Part shown: piece after piece, positions 42,743 through 51,694 of the stretch | Layout: every line of letters starts with the position of its first letter | How positions within the stretch are numbered: the stretch's first letter is position 1 | NCBI RefSeq assembly: GCF_900114765.1 | Contig: NZ_FOUD01000019.1 | Location: 1 to 64,000, forward strand | Origin: Halopseudomonas pachastrellae | GTDB taxonomy: Bacteria > Pseudomonadota > Gammaproteobacteria > Pseudomonadales > Pseudomonadaceae | Direction of reading: 5' to 3' | DNA length: 64,000 nt | Position numbers and translations under genes: made by a program | Notes under the pieces: generated by a model | The model's input: only the letters and a program-made list of their open reading frames with translations | Database searches by the model: none | Told to the model about the DNA's origin: nothing

Positions 42743-43208
42743 CACTGTCGTCCTGCTCGCGGCGCGACAGGCGCTCGATCTCTTCGCGGAACTGATTCAG
42801 GTCCTGGAAGCGGCGATACACGGAGGCAAAACGGATGTAGGCGACTTCATCAAGCTGCTTGAGCTCACGCATGACCATCTCGCCGACGGTCATGGCCTTG
42901 ACCTCACGCTCGCCCGTGGCCCGCAGGCGGTGCTTGATATGGCCGATGGCGGCTTCGATCTGCTCAACGCTGACCGGGCGCTTTTCCAGCGCGCGCTGAA
43001 AGCCGGCCCGCAGCTTGTCTTCATCGAAGGGCTGGCGACGGCCGTCCTGCTTGATCACCCGGGGCAGCACCAGCTCGGCCGTTTCAAAGGTGGTGAAGCG
43101 TTCCTGGCAGGCCAGGCATTCGCGGCGCCGACGCACCTGATCACCTTCGGCTACCAGGCGCGAGTCGATCACCTTGGTGTCATGGGCACCACAGAACGGA
43201 CAATGCAT
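42735..43208 (-). CDS. nrdR: Transcriptional repressor NrdR
   Basis: NrdR represses ribonucleotide reductase genes when bound to (d)ATP. The 157-residue protein has the N-terminal zinc ribbon (MHCPFCG and [12 protein letters not shown]) and the ATP-cone domain (about 49-139, with [14 protein letters not shown]). It heads the run nrdR-ribD-nhaD-ribE-ribB-ribH-nusB-thiL-pgpA. A strong hairpin with T-tract and a start-stop element lie just upstream (43229-43263). Confidence 0.96.
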   Translation of the reverse strand: MHCPFCGAHDTKVIDSRLVAEGDQVRRRRECLACQERFTTFETAELVLPRVIKQDGRRQPFDEDKLRAGFQRALEKRPVSVEQIEAAIGHIKHRLRATGEREVKAMTVGEMVMRELKQLDEVAYIRFASVYRRFQDLNQFREEIERLSRREQDDSDA

Positions 43209-43228
43209 GCAGGATTTCCCGAGCGGAT

Positions 43229-43263
43229 AAAAAACGGCCTACATAGTACTCCTTTGTAGGCCG
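43229..43263 (-). terminator. Rho-independent terminator after the acyl-CoA ligase gene
   Basis: On the minus strand CGGCCTACA and TGTAGGCCG form a perfect 9-bp stem with an 11-nt loop, followed by six T. It lies between the acyl-CoA ligase stop and nrdR. The loop and stem also contain AAAGGAG, a 4-nt spacer, then ATG directly followed by TAG. Confidence 0.8.
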
Positions 43264-43287
43264 GGGATAAAATGTATCAGTTTGTTA

Positions 43288-43316
43288 CCCGCGCCACCGT
43301 TGGATGGCGACGCGGG
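43288..43316 (-). other. Second hairpin after the acyl-CoA ligase gene
   Basis: CCCGCG-T-CGCCAT pairs with GGTGGCG-CGGG on the minus strand, directly after the ligase stop codon and before the terminator. No T-run follows, so it probably only stabilises the 3' end. Confidence 0.5.
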
Positions 43317-43321
43317 CAGCG

Positions 43322-44803
43322 TCAGGCGGAGGCCTGCAACCAGCTGTCACGCAGCCGCCGCTTGGCCACCTTGCCGTTGTCATCGCGCGGCAGGCTGTCG
43401 ACCACTTCAACCCGCTTGGGCACCTTGTAGCCGGCCATCTGCTCGCGGATAAACGCCTGCACCTGCTCGGCTGACACCTTGCCTCCAGGACTGGCTACCA
43501 CGGCCATCAACGACTCGCCGTACTCGGCGTCCGGCACCCCGAACACCGCGCAGTCGGTTACGCCCTGCAGGGTGATGAGTACATGCTCGATCTCCGCCGG
43601 GTAGATGTTCACGCCGCCGGAAATAACCATGTCCGATTGGCGGTCACAGACATACAGGTAGCCGTCGGCGTCCAGATAGCCGATGTCACCCACCGTGGCC
43701 AGATCATCCAGCCCGGCTTTGCTGCGCGCAGCGTCGTTATTCAGGTAGGTGAAGTCCGGCACCATGGGCTGACGCACATAGATCACGCCCGGCTCGCCCA
43801 CGCCGCACTCGCGACCGTCTTCGCTGACAACACGAATACGCGTATCGGCAATCGGCCGACCCACGCTCCCCGGCTTGCGGCGTGCGGACTGCGGGTCCTG
43901 CAGGGTGACCATGCCGGTCTCGCTTGAGGCGTAGGTTTCAAAGATCACATCCCCCCACCAGTCGAGCATCGCCTGTTTGACTTCCGGGGCGCAGGGCGCG
44001 CCGGTGGAGGCAACAAAGCGCACCGACGAGATATCGTACTTGGCCCTAACCTCTTCCGGGAGACGCAGCAAACGCACGTACATGATCGGCACCAGGTAGA
44101 CCACCTCGATGCGATGCTCGGCGATCAGCGCCAGCGTCTGCTCGGCATCAAAGCGCGGCATCAGCACCAGCATCTCGGCCTGCTGAATCGCCTGCTGGGT
44201 GAACGAGGTTGGCGCGCTGTGGTACAGCGGCGCGGTCACCATGGCCCGAACACCGGGTGTAATACCCCAGGCGATGCGGCACAGCTCGCGCATGCCCTCT
44301 GCCATCTGCGCACGCAGCTCCGGCGGCGGCGCCAGACGCACAACGCCCTTGGGCCGCCCGGTGGTACCCGAGGTGTAGGCCATATGAGCGCGCGGCGTGC
44401 GTTCGGGGCCGTCATAGGGCGCTTGCTGCGCCAGCCAGCGCTCGTAGTCACGGGCGTCATCAGCGCCAGCATCGACTACCAGCACCTCAACCCCTGCCGG
44501 CACCGCGTCACCCAGGGTGGCCAACAGATCGCCCTCGACGATCAACACCTTGGCCGACGAGTCGTTCAGCAGGTACGCGACCTCATCGGCCTTGAAGTGC
44601 CAGTTAATCGGGCAGTAAAAGCAGCCGGCGATCTGGCAGCTCTGAATGGCATCGATAAACGCCGGGCCGTTGCGCAGCATCACTGCGATCACATCGCCAT
44701 CTTCAACGCCAAAACGCGCCAGGCCACCGGCCAGCCGCAGCGCGCGGTCGGCCACCTCATCACCGCTGCGGCGCAGGTCGCCGCAGATGAGTTCAGCAGT
44801 CAT
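43322..44803 (-). CDS. AMP-forming acyl-CoA synthetase
   Basis: A 493-residue ANL-superfamily ligase that activates a carboxylic acid with ATP and CoA. The AMP-binding P-loop is AYTSGTTGRPKGV near residue 141, with ETYASSETG (A5), GDIGYLD (A7), RQSDMVISGGVNIYPAEIE (A8, key residues) and the C-terminal lysine in NGKVAKRRL. The substrate cannot be read from the sequence; related proteins act on fatty, aromatic or steroid side-chain acids. ATG overlaps the stop of the nitronate monooxygenase-like gene (TGATG), so the two enzymes are co-expressed. Confidence 0.88.
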   Translation of the reverse strand: MTAELICGDLRRSGDEVADRALRLAGGLARFGVEDGDVIAVMLRNGPAFIDAIQSCQIAGCFYCPINWHFKADEVAYLLNDSSAKVLIVEGDLLATLGDAVPAGVEVLVVDAGADDARDYERWLAQQAPYDGPERTPRAHMAYTSGTTGRPKGVVRLAPPPELRAQMAEGMRELCRIAWGITPGVRAMVTAPLYHSAPTSFTQQAIQQAEMLVLMPRFDAEQTLALIAEHRIEVVYLVPIMYVRLLRLPEEVRAKYDISSVRFVASTGAPCAPEVKQAMLDWWGDVIFETYASSETGMVTLQDPQSARRKPGSVGRPIADTRIRVVSEDGRECGVGEPGVIYVRQPMVPDFTYLNNDAARSKAGLDDLATVGDIGYLDADGYLYVCDRQSDMVISGGVNIYPAEIEHVLITLQGVTDCAVFGVPDAEYGESLMAVVASPGGKVSAEQVQAFIREQMAGYKVPKRVEVVDSLPRDDNGKVAKRRLRDSWLQASA

Positions 44804-45789
44804 CAGCGTGCTCCAAAGGGCTGGGTGATGCGCGCCATGCGCTCCTGCGCTTCATGGTATTCGCGCTCCAGCTGGGCCACGGCCTCAGCGGCAGAGGTCA
44901 CCTTGCCAATGCTGCCAACGCCCTGCCCTGCGCCCCAGATGTCGCGCCAGGCCTTGCTCTTGCTGCTGCCGCCGGAGCCGAACTTCATGCTGCTCTTGTC
45001 ACCCTCGGGCAGATCGTTCGGGTCCATGCCGGCGTTGACGATGCTGGGCTTGAGGTAGTTGCCGTGCACCCCGGTAAACAGGTTGCTGTAAACGATATCG
45101 TCGGCAGTGGTGTCGACCAGCATCTGCTTGTAGGCCGGGTCGGCGTTGGCTTCGTGGGTGGCGATAAAGCGCGTGCCCATATAGGCCAGGTCGGCGCCCA
45201 TGGCCTGCGCGGCGAGAATCTGCTCGCCCTTGGCAATGGAGCCAGACAGGATGATCGGGCCGTCATAAAAGGCGCGGATTTCCGATACCAGCGCGAAGGG
45301 GCTGAGCTGACCGGCGTGACCACCAGCGCCAGCACAGACCAGAATCAAGCCATCAACGCCGGCCTCGATGGCCTTTTTGGCGTGTTTGACGTTGATCACG
45401 TCGTGGAACACCAGACCGCCGTAGCTGTGGATCGGGCCAACCACTTCATTGGGCGCACGCAGGCTGGTGATGACGATCGGCACCTTATACTTCACGCACA
45501 GTTCAACGTCATGTTGCAGGCGGTCATTGCTGCCGTGCACGATCTGGTTGACCGCAAAGGGCGCCACCTTGGCCTCGGGGTTGGCCGCCTGGTAGTCGGC
45601 CAGCTCGGTGGTGATGCGCTGCAGCCATTCGTCCAGCACCTCGGCCGGGCGGGCATTGAGCGCCGGAAAGGAACCGACGACCCCGGCCTTGCATTGGGCA
45701 ATGACCAGATCCGGGTTGGAGATGATAAACAGCGGGGAACAGATGACCGGCAGGCTCAGATTGCCTTGCAGAACGGCGGGCAGACTCAT
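44803..45789 (-). CDS. Nitronate monooxygenase (2-nitropropane dioxygenase) family flavoprotein
   Basis: A 328-residue FMN-dependent TIM barrel. Typical blocks are PVICSPLFIISNPDLVIAQCKAGVVGSFPALN (key: SPLF and GVVGSFPALN), DGLILVCAGAGGHAG for FMN phosphate contact with the catalytic-region histidine, and GADLAYMGTRFIATHEA. The ATG at 45789 has AAGGAG at good distance; a longer frame to 45870 enters the promoter region. Coupled to an acyl-CoA ligase and divergent from a LysR gene. Members of this family also act as enoyl-reductase-like enzymes, so the reaction is uncertain. Confidence 0.87.
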   Translation of the reverse strand: MSLPAVLQGNLSLPVICSPLFIISNPDLVIAQCKAGVVGSFPALNARPAEVLDEWLQRITTELADYQAANPEAKVAPFAVNQIVHGSNDRLQHDVELCVKYKVPIVITSLRAPNEVVGPIHSYGGLVFHDVINVKHAKKAIEAGVDGLILVCAGAGGHAGQLSPFALVSEIRAFYDGPIILSGSIAKGEQILAAQAMGADLAYMGTRFIATHEANADPAYKQMLVDTTADDIVYSNLFTGVHGNYLKPSIVNAGMDPNDLPEGDKSSMKFGSGGSSKSKAWRDIWGAGQGVGSIGKVTSAAEAVAQLEREYHEAQERMARITQPFGAR

Positions 45790-45822
45790 GCGTGCGCTCC
45801 TTGGTGTTGTGATTGTTCCCGG

Positions 45823-45851
45823 ACTATAAAAGCCGGCACGCTGCTCTACAA
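45823..45851 (-). promoter_or_regulatory. Candidate promoter of the monooxygenase-ligase operon
   Basis: The minus strand has TTGTAG (45846-45851), a 17-bp spacer and TATAGT (45823-45828). The same -35 bases overlap a TACAAT (45847-45852) that could be the -10 of the divergent LysR gene. Such interlocked promoters are the usual layout for LysR autoregulation. Confidence 0.45.
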
Positions 45852-45893
45852 TGTCCGCACTCAAGCCCAAACTGTTTACTGATAGGCAACAAT

Positions 45894-46832
45894 ATGGACA
45901 TCAAGACCCTGCAGTACTTCAGCGCCATCGTCGAGGCCGGCAGCATGAGTGGTGCGGCGCGGCGCCTGGGTACATCACGCTCCCACGTCAGTCGGCGGCT
46001 GAAGGCACTGGAGCAGGACCTTGAGGTTCAGCTGCTACGGCGCACCACTCGCCGCATCGAGCCAACCCAGATCGGCTGGGCCATGTACGAACACGCCGCG
46101 CGCATCAGTCAGGAGCTGAGCGCGCTGCAATCCACCGTCGACAACCTGGGCCGCAACCTGCGTGGCCACTTGCGCCTGAGCGTGCCCTCGGCCCTTGGCC
46201 AGCAGGTACTGGGGCCGCTGCTGCTGGAGTTTGCCGAGGCCTACCCGGACGTCAGCCTGCAACTGACCTTCAGCAACCGCATCTTTGACCTGGTGGCCGA
46301 AGAGATCGACCTGGCTATCCGCGTCACCAATACCCCGCCCGACACGCTAGTCGCGCGCGACCTGGGGCCCATCGATTGGGTGCTGTGCGCCAGCCCTGGC
46401 TACCTGCAGCGGGTCGGCGCGCCGCAGCAGCCGGAAGACCTGCTGCGCTGCGCCATGGTCAGCGTCAAAGTAAGCGACCAGCGCCTGCCGCTGGAGTTGT
46501 CGGACGGTAAACACAAGCAGGTGCTGACCCTGCGCCCGCGCCTGCAGACCGAAGACATGCTGTTTCTGCGCCGCGCGGCCGAGCAGGGTCTGGGCTGCGC
46601 CCTGCTGCCCTACTACGCCGTACGTGAAGAGCTGGACAGCGGCAAGCTGCAGGCCGTGCTGCCGCAGTACCGCGCCCGGGTGGATGCCTGGGGCGACCAC
46701 CTGTACCTGCTGACCGCACCCAACCTCTACCCCACGCTGGCGACCCGCGCGCTGATCGAGTTTCTGCGTAGCCGCCTGGCAGACATTCCGCTGACGCCCA
46801 GGCAGCCGCTTGCCGCTACAATGCACTCCTGA
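45894..46832 (+). CDS. LysR family transcriptional regulator
   Basis: A 312-residue LysR regulator. The N-terminal helix-turn-helix (about 1-60) reads LQYFSAIVEAGSMSGAARRLGTSRSHVSRRLKALE in outline, and a LysR substrate-binding domain follows (about 88-290). It starts at ATG 45894; the frame upstream lacks HTH similarity. It is divergent from the nitronate monooxygenase-like/acyl-CoA ligase operon, so that operon is its most likely target (inference). Confidence 0.92.
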   Translation: MDIKTLQYFSAIVEAGSMSGAARRLGTSRSHVSRRLKALEQDLEVQLLRRTTRRIEPTQIGWAMYEHAARISQELSALQSTVDNLGRNLRGHLRLSVPSALGQQVLGPLLLEFAEAYPDVSLQLTFSNRIFDLVAEEIDLAIRVTNTPPDTLVARDLGPIDWVLCASPGYLQRVGAPQQPEDLLRCAMVSVKVSDQRLPLELSDGKHKQVLTLRPRLQTEDMLFLRRAAEQGLGCALLPYYAVREELDSGKLQAVLPQYRARVDAWGDHLYLLTAPNLYPTLATRALIEFLRSRLADIPLTPRQPLAATMHS

Positions 46833-46846
46833 CTAGGAGCCTTGCC

Positions 46847-47518
46847 ATGACGCAGCAGACACTCACCGACGCCCTCCATCAGGTCCTGCCCGATGCCGAG
46901 TTGACGCCCACCCGGGTGCCCGGCCTGCCCGAGCTGGAACTCTGGCTGCTGGACCCGGCCAACCTGGACCGCGCCTTTGCCGCCGACGAAACCCGGCGCC
47001 TGCTGGAACACCCTCCCTACTGGGGCTTCTGCTGGGGCAGCGGGCTGGCCCTGGCCCGCTGGGTGCTGGATAACCCTGCCGAGGTGCGCGGCAAGCGTGT
47101 GCTGGACTTTGGCGCAGGCTCTGGCGTGGTTGCCCTGGCCTGCCGCATGGCCGGCGCCAGCGAGGTCATCGCCTGCGATCTGGACGCCCCGGCCCTGCAG
47201 GCCTGCGCGCTGAATGCGCGGCTCAACGACATGCGCATTACCCTGTCGGACGACTACTTTGCCGTCAGCGGCGAGATTGACCTGCTGATCGCCGCCGACG
47301 TGCTCTACGATGTCGACAATCGCCCGCTGCTGGATCACTTTGCCGGCCGCGCCAGCCAGGTGCTGATCGCCGATTCACGGGTGCGCGATCTGGTGCACCC
47401 ACGCTATCAGCGCAGCGCCATCCTACCGGGGCAGACCTGGCCGGACCTGGGTGAGCCACTGGAGTTTCGCGACGTCAGCCTCTACAGGCTTGACCCCGGC
47501 GCCAGCGCCCCCATATAA
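46847..47518 (+). CDS. SAM-dependent methyltransferase (ETFB-lysine/Nnt1-like)
   Basis: A 223-residue class I methyltransferase. The SAM-binding motif I is VLDFGAGSGVVAL near residue 85, with the acidic end of strand 2 in EVIACDLDAPAL and a motif IV-like LLIAADVLYDVDN. The pattern with WGFCWGSGLALARW ahead of motif I is typical of the PrmA-related group that contains mitochondrial ETFB-lysine methyltransferase. The substrate is unproven. It starts 15 nt after the LysR stop. Confidence 0.82.
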   Translation: MTQQTLTDALHQVLPDAELTPTRVPGLPELELWLLDPANLDRAFAADETRRLLEHPPYWGFCWGSGLALARWVLDNPAEVRGKRVLDFGAGSGVVALACRMAGASEVIACDLDAPALQACALNARLNDMRITLSDDYFAVSGEIDLLIAADVLYDVDNRPLLDHFAGRASQVLIADSRVRDLVHPRYQRSAILPGQTWPDLGEPLEFRDVSLYRLDPGASAPI

Positions 47519-47551
47519 AACAGTCCCCCACACACGCTGCGGAATCGCCTT

Positions 47552-48433
47552 ATGTCCTCGCCTTACCTGTTTGACGCCACCACCGATACCTTCGACCGCT
47601 ATGTGCTCGAGAACTCCTTCCACAAGCCGGTGCTGGTGGACTTCTGGGCCGACTGGTGCGCGCCCTGCAAGGCATTGTTCCCGGTGCTGGAAAAGATCGT
47701 CGACAGCTACCAGGGCGAACTGCTGCTGGCCAAGGTCAACTGCGATACCGAGGTGGGCCTGACCGAACGCTTTGGCATTCGCAGCCTGCCCACCGTGGTG
47801 CTGTTCAAAGACGGCCAGCCGGTGGAAGGTTTTGCCGGCGTGCAACCGGAAACCGCCATCCGCGAGCTGCTGGCCCCGCACGTTGCCGAACCGCAGCCCG
47901 AGGAAGAAGCCGAGCCGGAAGCGGATCTGGCGAGCCAGGCCCAGACCCTGATCGACGCCGGCCAGCCACAGGAGGCGATCGCCCTGTTGCAACCAGCGCT
48001 GCAGGCTGAGACCGACGACGCCCTGCTCCTGCTGCTGGCCCGCGCCCTGCTGGCCGACGGCCAACTCGATGACGCCGACAAGGTCATCAATGCCGTACAG
48101 CAGAAAGACAGCCACAAGCAGACGCTGAACGCACTCAAGGCGCAGCTCAGCTTTGCCCGTCAGACCACCGACTTTGCGCCGCGTGACAACCTGCAGGCCC
48201 GCCTGGACGCCGATGCAAACGACAGCGAAGCCCGCTATCAACTGGCCCTGCTGGACCTGACCGCCGGCGCCAGCGAGCCGGCACTGGCCGCCCTGCTGGA
48301 CCTGCTGCAACGCGACCGCAGCTGGGGTGACGGCGCCGCGCAGAAAACCCTGCTGCAGGTTTTTGACGTGTTGGGCGGCGACCACCCGCTCACCGTGCAG
48401 TACCGCCGCAAGCTGTACCAGGCACTCTACTGA
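47552..48433 (+). CDS. cnoX: CnoX/YbbN-like thioredoxin-TPR co-chaperone
   Basis: A 293-residue protein with an N-terminal thioredoxin fold (about 1-112), an acidic linker (PQPEEEAEPEAD) and C-terminal TPR-like helices (about 128-293). E. coli CnoX protects proteins from hypochlorous-acid damage and hands them to GroEL and DnaK; its active site there is SxxC. Here the site is WCAPC (near 37-41), so this protein may keep redox activity, as reported for several non-enteric CnoX proteins. Confidence 0.88.
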   Translation: MSSPYLFDATTDTFDRYVLENSFHKPVLVDFWADWCAPCKALFPVLEKIVDSYQGELLLAKVNCDTEVGLTERFGIRSLPTVVLFKDGQPVEGFAGVQPETAIRELLAPHVAEPQPEEEAEPEADLASQAQTLIDAGQPQEAIALLQPALQAETDDALLLLLARALLADGQLDDADKVINAVQQKDSHKQTLNALKAQLSFARQTTDFAPRDNLQARLDADANDSEARYQLALLDLTAGASEPALAALLDLLQRDRSWGDGAAQKTLLQVFDVLGGDHPLTVQYRRKLYQALY

Positions 48434-48452
48434 TCAGTACTTCCTTGATGTA

Positions 48453-48470
48453 GCGCCCCGCACGGGGCGC
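48453..48470 (+). other. GC hairpin after cnoX
   Basis: GCGCCCC and GGGGCGC pair around GCAC, 20 bases after the cnoX stop. There is no T-run, so any terminator function would be weak or Rho-assisted. Confidence 0.45.
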
Positions 48471-48503
48471 CCGAGTGAATACAGGGTTGCCATAACAGCA
48501 AAA

Positions 48504-48531
48504 TGAAATAAGATAACATTTTCTTATTTCA
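48504..48531 (+). promoter_or_regulatory. Zur-like operator candidate: 28-bp AT-rich inverted repeat
   Basis: TGAAATAAGA (48504-48513) and TCTTATTTCA (48522-48531) are a perfect 10-bp inverted repeat around TAACATTT. It lies 14 bases before the ATG of a zinc-type operon in an AT-rich island. In P. aeruginosa the equivalent operon is reported as zinc/Zur controlled. The exact match to a Zur consensus was not tested, so the identity of the regulator is inference. Confidence 0.55.
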
Positions 48532-48545
48532 GCCGGAGTCTTGTC

Positions 48546-49187
<642 letters not shown>

Positions 49188-49195
49188 ATCAAGCG

Positions 49196-49906
49196 ATGAC
49201 CACACCACTGCTGCAGGTCACCGACCTGCAGTTCGCCTGGCCGGGCCAGCCCGTACTGCTGGATATCCCCGCCTTCAGCGTTCAGGCAGGCGAGCGCCTG
49301 TTTCTCAAGGGCCCGTCCGGCAGCGGCAAGACTACTCTGCTGGGCCTGCTCGGTGGTGTACACCAGCCGCAGCAGGGTTCTATCACCCTGCTCGGTCAAT
49401 CCCTGCGCCAGCTGTCTTCGCTGCGTCGAGACCGTTTTCGCGCCGACCACACAGGCTACCTGTTCCAGCAGTTCAACCTGCTGCCCTACCTCTCGGTGCT
49501 GGACAACGTCACCCTGCCCTGTCGCTTCTCCGCCCTGCGGCGTGAACGCGCCCTGCGCCAGCAGCCGACTCTGGATACCGCCGCCGAACACCTGCTGCGC
49601 GAGCTGGGCCTGAGCGACGCCACCCTGCATCAGCGCAGCGCCGGTGCCCTGTCGATAGGCCAGCAGCAGCGGGTGGCAGCCGCCCGTGCGCTGATCGGCA
49701 GCCCCGAGCTGGTGATCGCCGACGAGCCCACCTCGGCGCTGGATGCCGACAGTCGCGACGCCTTTCTCAAGCTGCTGTTCGAAGAGTGCGAGCAGATGGG
49801 CAGCAGCCTGCTGTTTGTCAGTCACGACACCAGCCTGGCAACCCGCTTTGATCGCGCTCTGTCACTGGCCGGGCTCAACCGCGCCAGCCAGCCGGAGATT
49901 CTCTGA
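49196..49906 (+). CDS. ABC transporter ATP-binding protein (LolD/MacB-like)
   Basis: A 236-residue ATPase: Walker A GPSGSGKTT near residue 40, signature LSIGQQQRVAAARAL (LSIGQ instead of LSGGQ), Walker B LVIADEPTSALD. It pairs with the FtsX-type permease that follows with a 1-nt overlap. By position it is PA4064 and belongs to the zinc-type operon. MacB/LolD-type pairs act on envelope substrates rather than importing ions directly, so its role in zinc supply is not established. Confidence 0.88.
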   Translation: MTTPLLQVTDLQFAWPGQPVLLDIPAFSVQAGERLFLKGPSGSGKTTLLGLLGGVHQPQQGSITLLGQSLRQLSSLRRDRFRADHTGYLFQQFNLLPYLSVLDNVTLPCRFSALRRERALRQQPTLDTAAEHLLRELGLSDATLHQRSAGALSIGQQQRVAAARALIGSPELVIADEPTSALDADSRDAFLKLLFEECEQMGSSLLFVSHDTSLATRFDRALSLAGLNRASQPEIL

Positions 49907-51168
49907 TGTACCTGATGCGTCTCGCCTTGCAAAGCCTGGCCAACCGCCGCTTTTCTGCCCTGCTGACAGTGATCGCCATCGCCCTGAGCGTCACCCTGCT
50001 GCTGTCGGTCGAGCGCGTGCGCACCGAGGCCCGCGCCAGCTTTGCCAGCACGGTCAGCGGCACCGACCTGATCGTCGGCGCCCGTTCCGGGTCGGTTCAG
50101 CTGCTGCTGTATTCGGTGTTCCGCATCGGCAATGCCACCAACAATATCCGCTGGGACAGCTTTGAGCAGATCAGCAGTCAGCCCCAGGTCAAATGGGCCA
50201 TCCCGCTGTCGCTGGGCGATTCGCACCGCGGCTTTCGAGTGCTGGGGACCAATCAGGCCTACTTCGACCACTACCGCTTTGGCCGTGACCAAGCGCTGAC
50301 ACTGAGCCAGGGCAAGCGCTTCAGCGACCTCTACGATGCCGTACTCGGCGCCGATATTGCCCGCGAGCTGGGCTACCAGCTGGGCACCGAGCTAGTGCTG
50401 GCCCACGGCGCCGGCGCGGTCAGCTTCGTCAAACATGCGGACAAGCCCTTCCACGTGGTTGGCATCCTCGCCAAAACCGGCACGCCGGTAGACCGCACCA
50501 TTCATATCAGCCTGGAAGGGATGGAGGCGCTGCATGTGGACTGGCAACAGGGCATGCCGGCCCGGGGCGCCGGTCAGGTCAGCGCCGAGCAGGCGCGCCA
50601 GCTGGACCTGACACCAACCGCCATTACCGCCTTCATGCTGGGGCTGGAGCGGCGTATCGACACCTTTACGCTGCAGCGGAAAATCAATGAATTCAGTGGC
50701 GAGCCGCTGCTGGCCATCCTGCCCGGCGTTGCCCTGCAGGAGCTGTGGAGCCTGTTAAGCGTGGCCGAAAAGGCGCTGCTGCTGGTCTCGGTCTTCGTGG
50801 TACTGACCGGACTGGTCGGCATGCTGACGGCGATTCTCAGCGGCCTGAATGAGCGCCGCCGAGAGATGGCCGTGTTGCGCTCGGTGGGTGCCCGGCCGCT
50901 GCATATTTTCAGCCTGCTGGTGCTGGAAGCAGTCAGTCTGACACTGGCCGGCATCGCCCTGGGTCTGGCCCTGCTGTACGCTGGCATAGCCGCCGCCAAG
51001 CCCTGGCTGGAGCAGCAGTATGGCTTGTTCCTGCCGCTTGCCTGGCCAACGCCGAGTGAGCTGAAGCTGCTGGGCGGCATACTCGCAGCCAGCCTGCTGA
51101 TGGGCTGCATCCCGGCTTGGCGTGCCTATCGACAGGCGCTGCTGGACGGCCTGTCCATTCGCCTGTAA
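49906..51168 (+). CDS. ABC transporter permease, FtsX/MacB-like
   Basis: A 420-residue membrane protein: one N-terminal helix (about 14-36), a large periplasmic domain (about 40-270) and three C-terminal helices of the FtsX domain (near 285-310, 335-365 and 385-405), with the conserved LNERRREMAVLRSVGARPLHIF between them. Partner of the ATPase upstream. It is the equivalent of PA4065. Confidence 0.87.
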   Translation: MYLMRLALQSLANRRFSALLTVIAIALSVTLLLSVERVRTEARASFASTVSGTDLIVGARSGSVQLLLYSVFRIGNATNNIRWDSFEQISSQPQVKWAIPLSLGDSHRGFRVLGTNQAYFDHYRFGRDQALTLSQGKRFSDLYDAVLGADIARELGYQLGTELVLAHGAGAVSFVKHADKPFHVVGILAKTGTPVDRTIHISLEGMEALHVDWQQGMPARGAGQVSAEQARQLDLTPTAITAFMLGLERRIDTFTLQRKINEFSGEPLLAILPGVALQELWSLLSVAEKALLLVSVFVVLTGLVGMLTAILSGLNERRREMAVLRSVGARPLHIFSLLVLEAVSLTLAGIALGLALLYAGIAAAKPWLEQQYGLFLPLAWPTPSELKLLGGILAASLLMGCIPAWRAYRQALLDGLSIRL

Positions 51169-51187
51169 GTGACCGTCGAGACTATCA

Positions 51188-51694
51188 ATGCGCCTGACTC
51201 ATCTGCTACCCCTGACCCTTGGCCTGCTGCTGACCCTGCCGGCCTGGGCTGCCCGCGAACTCAGCTGGGATGATCTGGTGCCCGCGGGCACCGGCCACCT
51301 GTACGGCATGCCGCCTGCACAGCACGACGGACTGACGTCCGAAGGGCAGGCCAGCAGCAACCCGCTGGTGCAGAGCATGACCAACGCACCGACTGTCGCC
51401 GAGCTTGATGGCGAGAACGTCAAGCTGCCCGGCTACATCGTGCCGCTGAGCGTAGACCCGAACCAGCGGGTTACCGAGTTCCTGCTGGTGCCCTACTTCG
51501 GCGCCTGCATCCATGTACCGCCGCCGCCATCCAACCAGATCGTGCTGGTCAACAGCGAGATTGGCGTTGCGCTGGAAGCCACCTACGTCCCCTACTGGAT
51601 CAGCGGGATCATGCATGTGGAGCAAAGCAGCAGCGAGCTGGCCAGCGCCGGCTACCGCCTGGAAGCACAGGAAATCGAAGAGTTCAGCTACTAG
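51188..51694 (+). CDS. DUF3299 exported protein
   Basis: A 168-residue protein with a signal peptide (about 1-21) and the DUF3299 pattern ELSWDDLVPAG, VKLPGYIVPLS, FLLVPYFGACIHVPPPPSNQIV. A single cysteine lies in GACIHVPPPP. It closes the zinc-type operon (PA4066 equivalent). Function unknown, presumably periplasmic. Its last 11 nt overlap the convergent TPR gene. Confidence 0.84.
   Translation: MRLTHLLPLTLGLLLTLPAWAARELSWDDLVPAGTGHLYGMPPAQHDGLTSEGQASSNPLVQSMTNAPTVAELDGENVKLPGYIVPLSVDPNQRVTEFLLVPYFGACIHVPPPPSNQIVLVNSEIGVALEATYVPYWISGIMHVEQSSSELASAGYRLEAQEIEEFSY

Noticed and set aside
39827-42862. About 1000-codon open frame on the plus strand across ribE, nhaD and ribD
   Set aside because: It crosses three well-identified genes on the other strand and gives a Gln/His-rich nonsense protein typical of antisense frames in GC-rich DNA.
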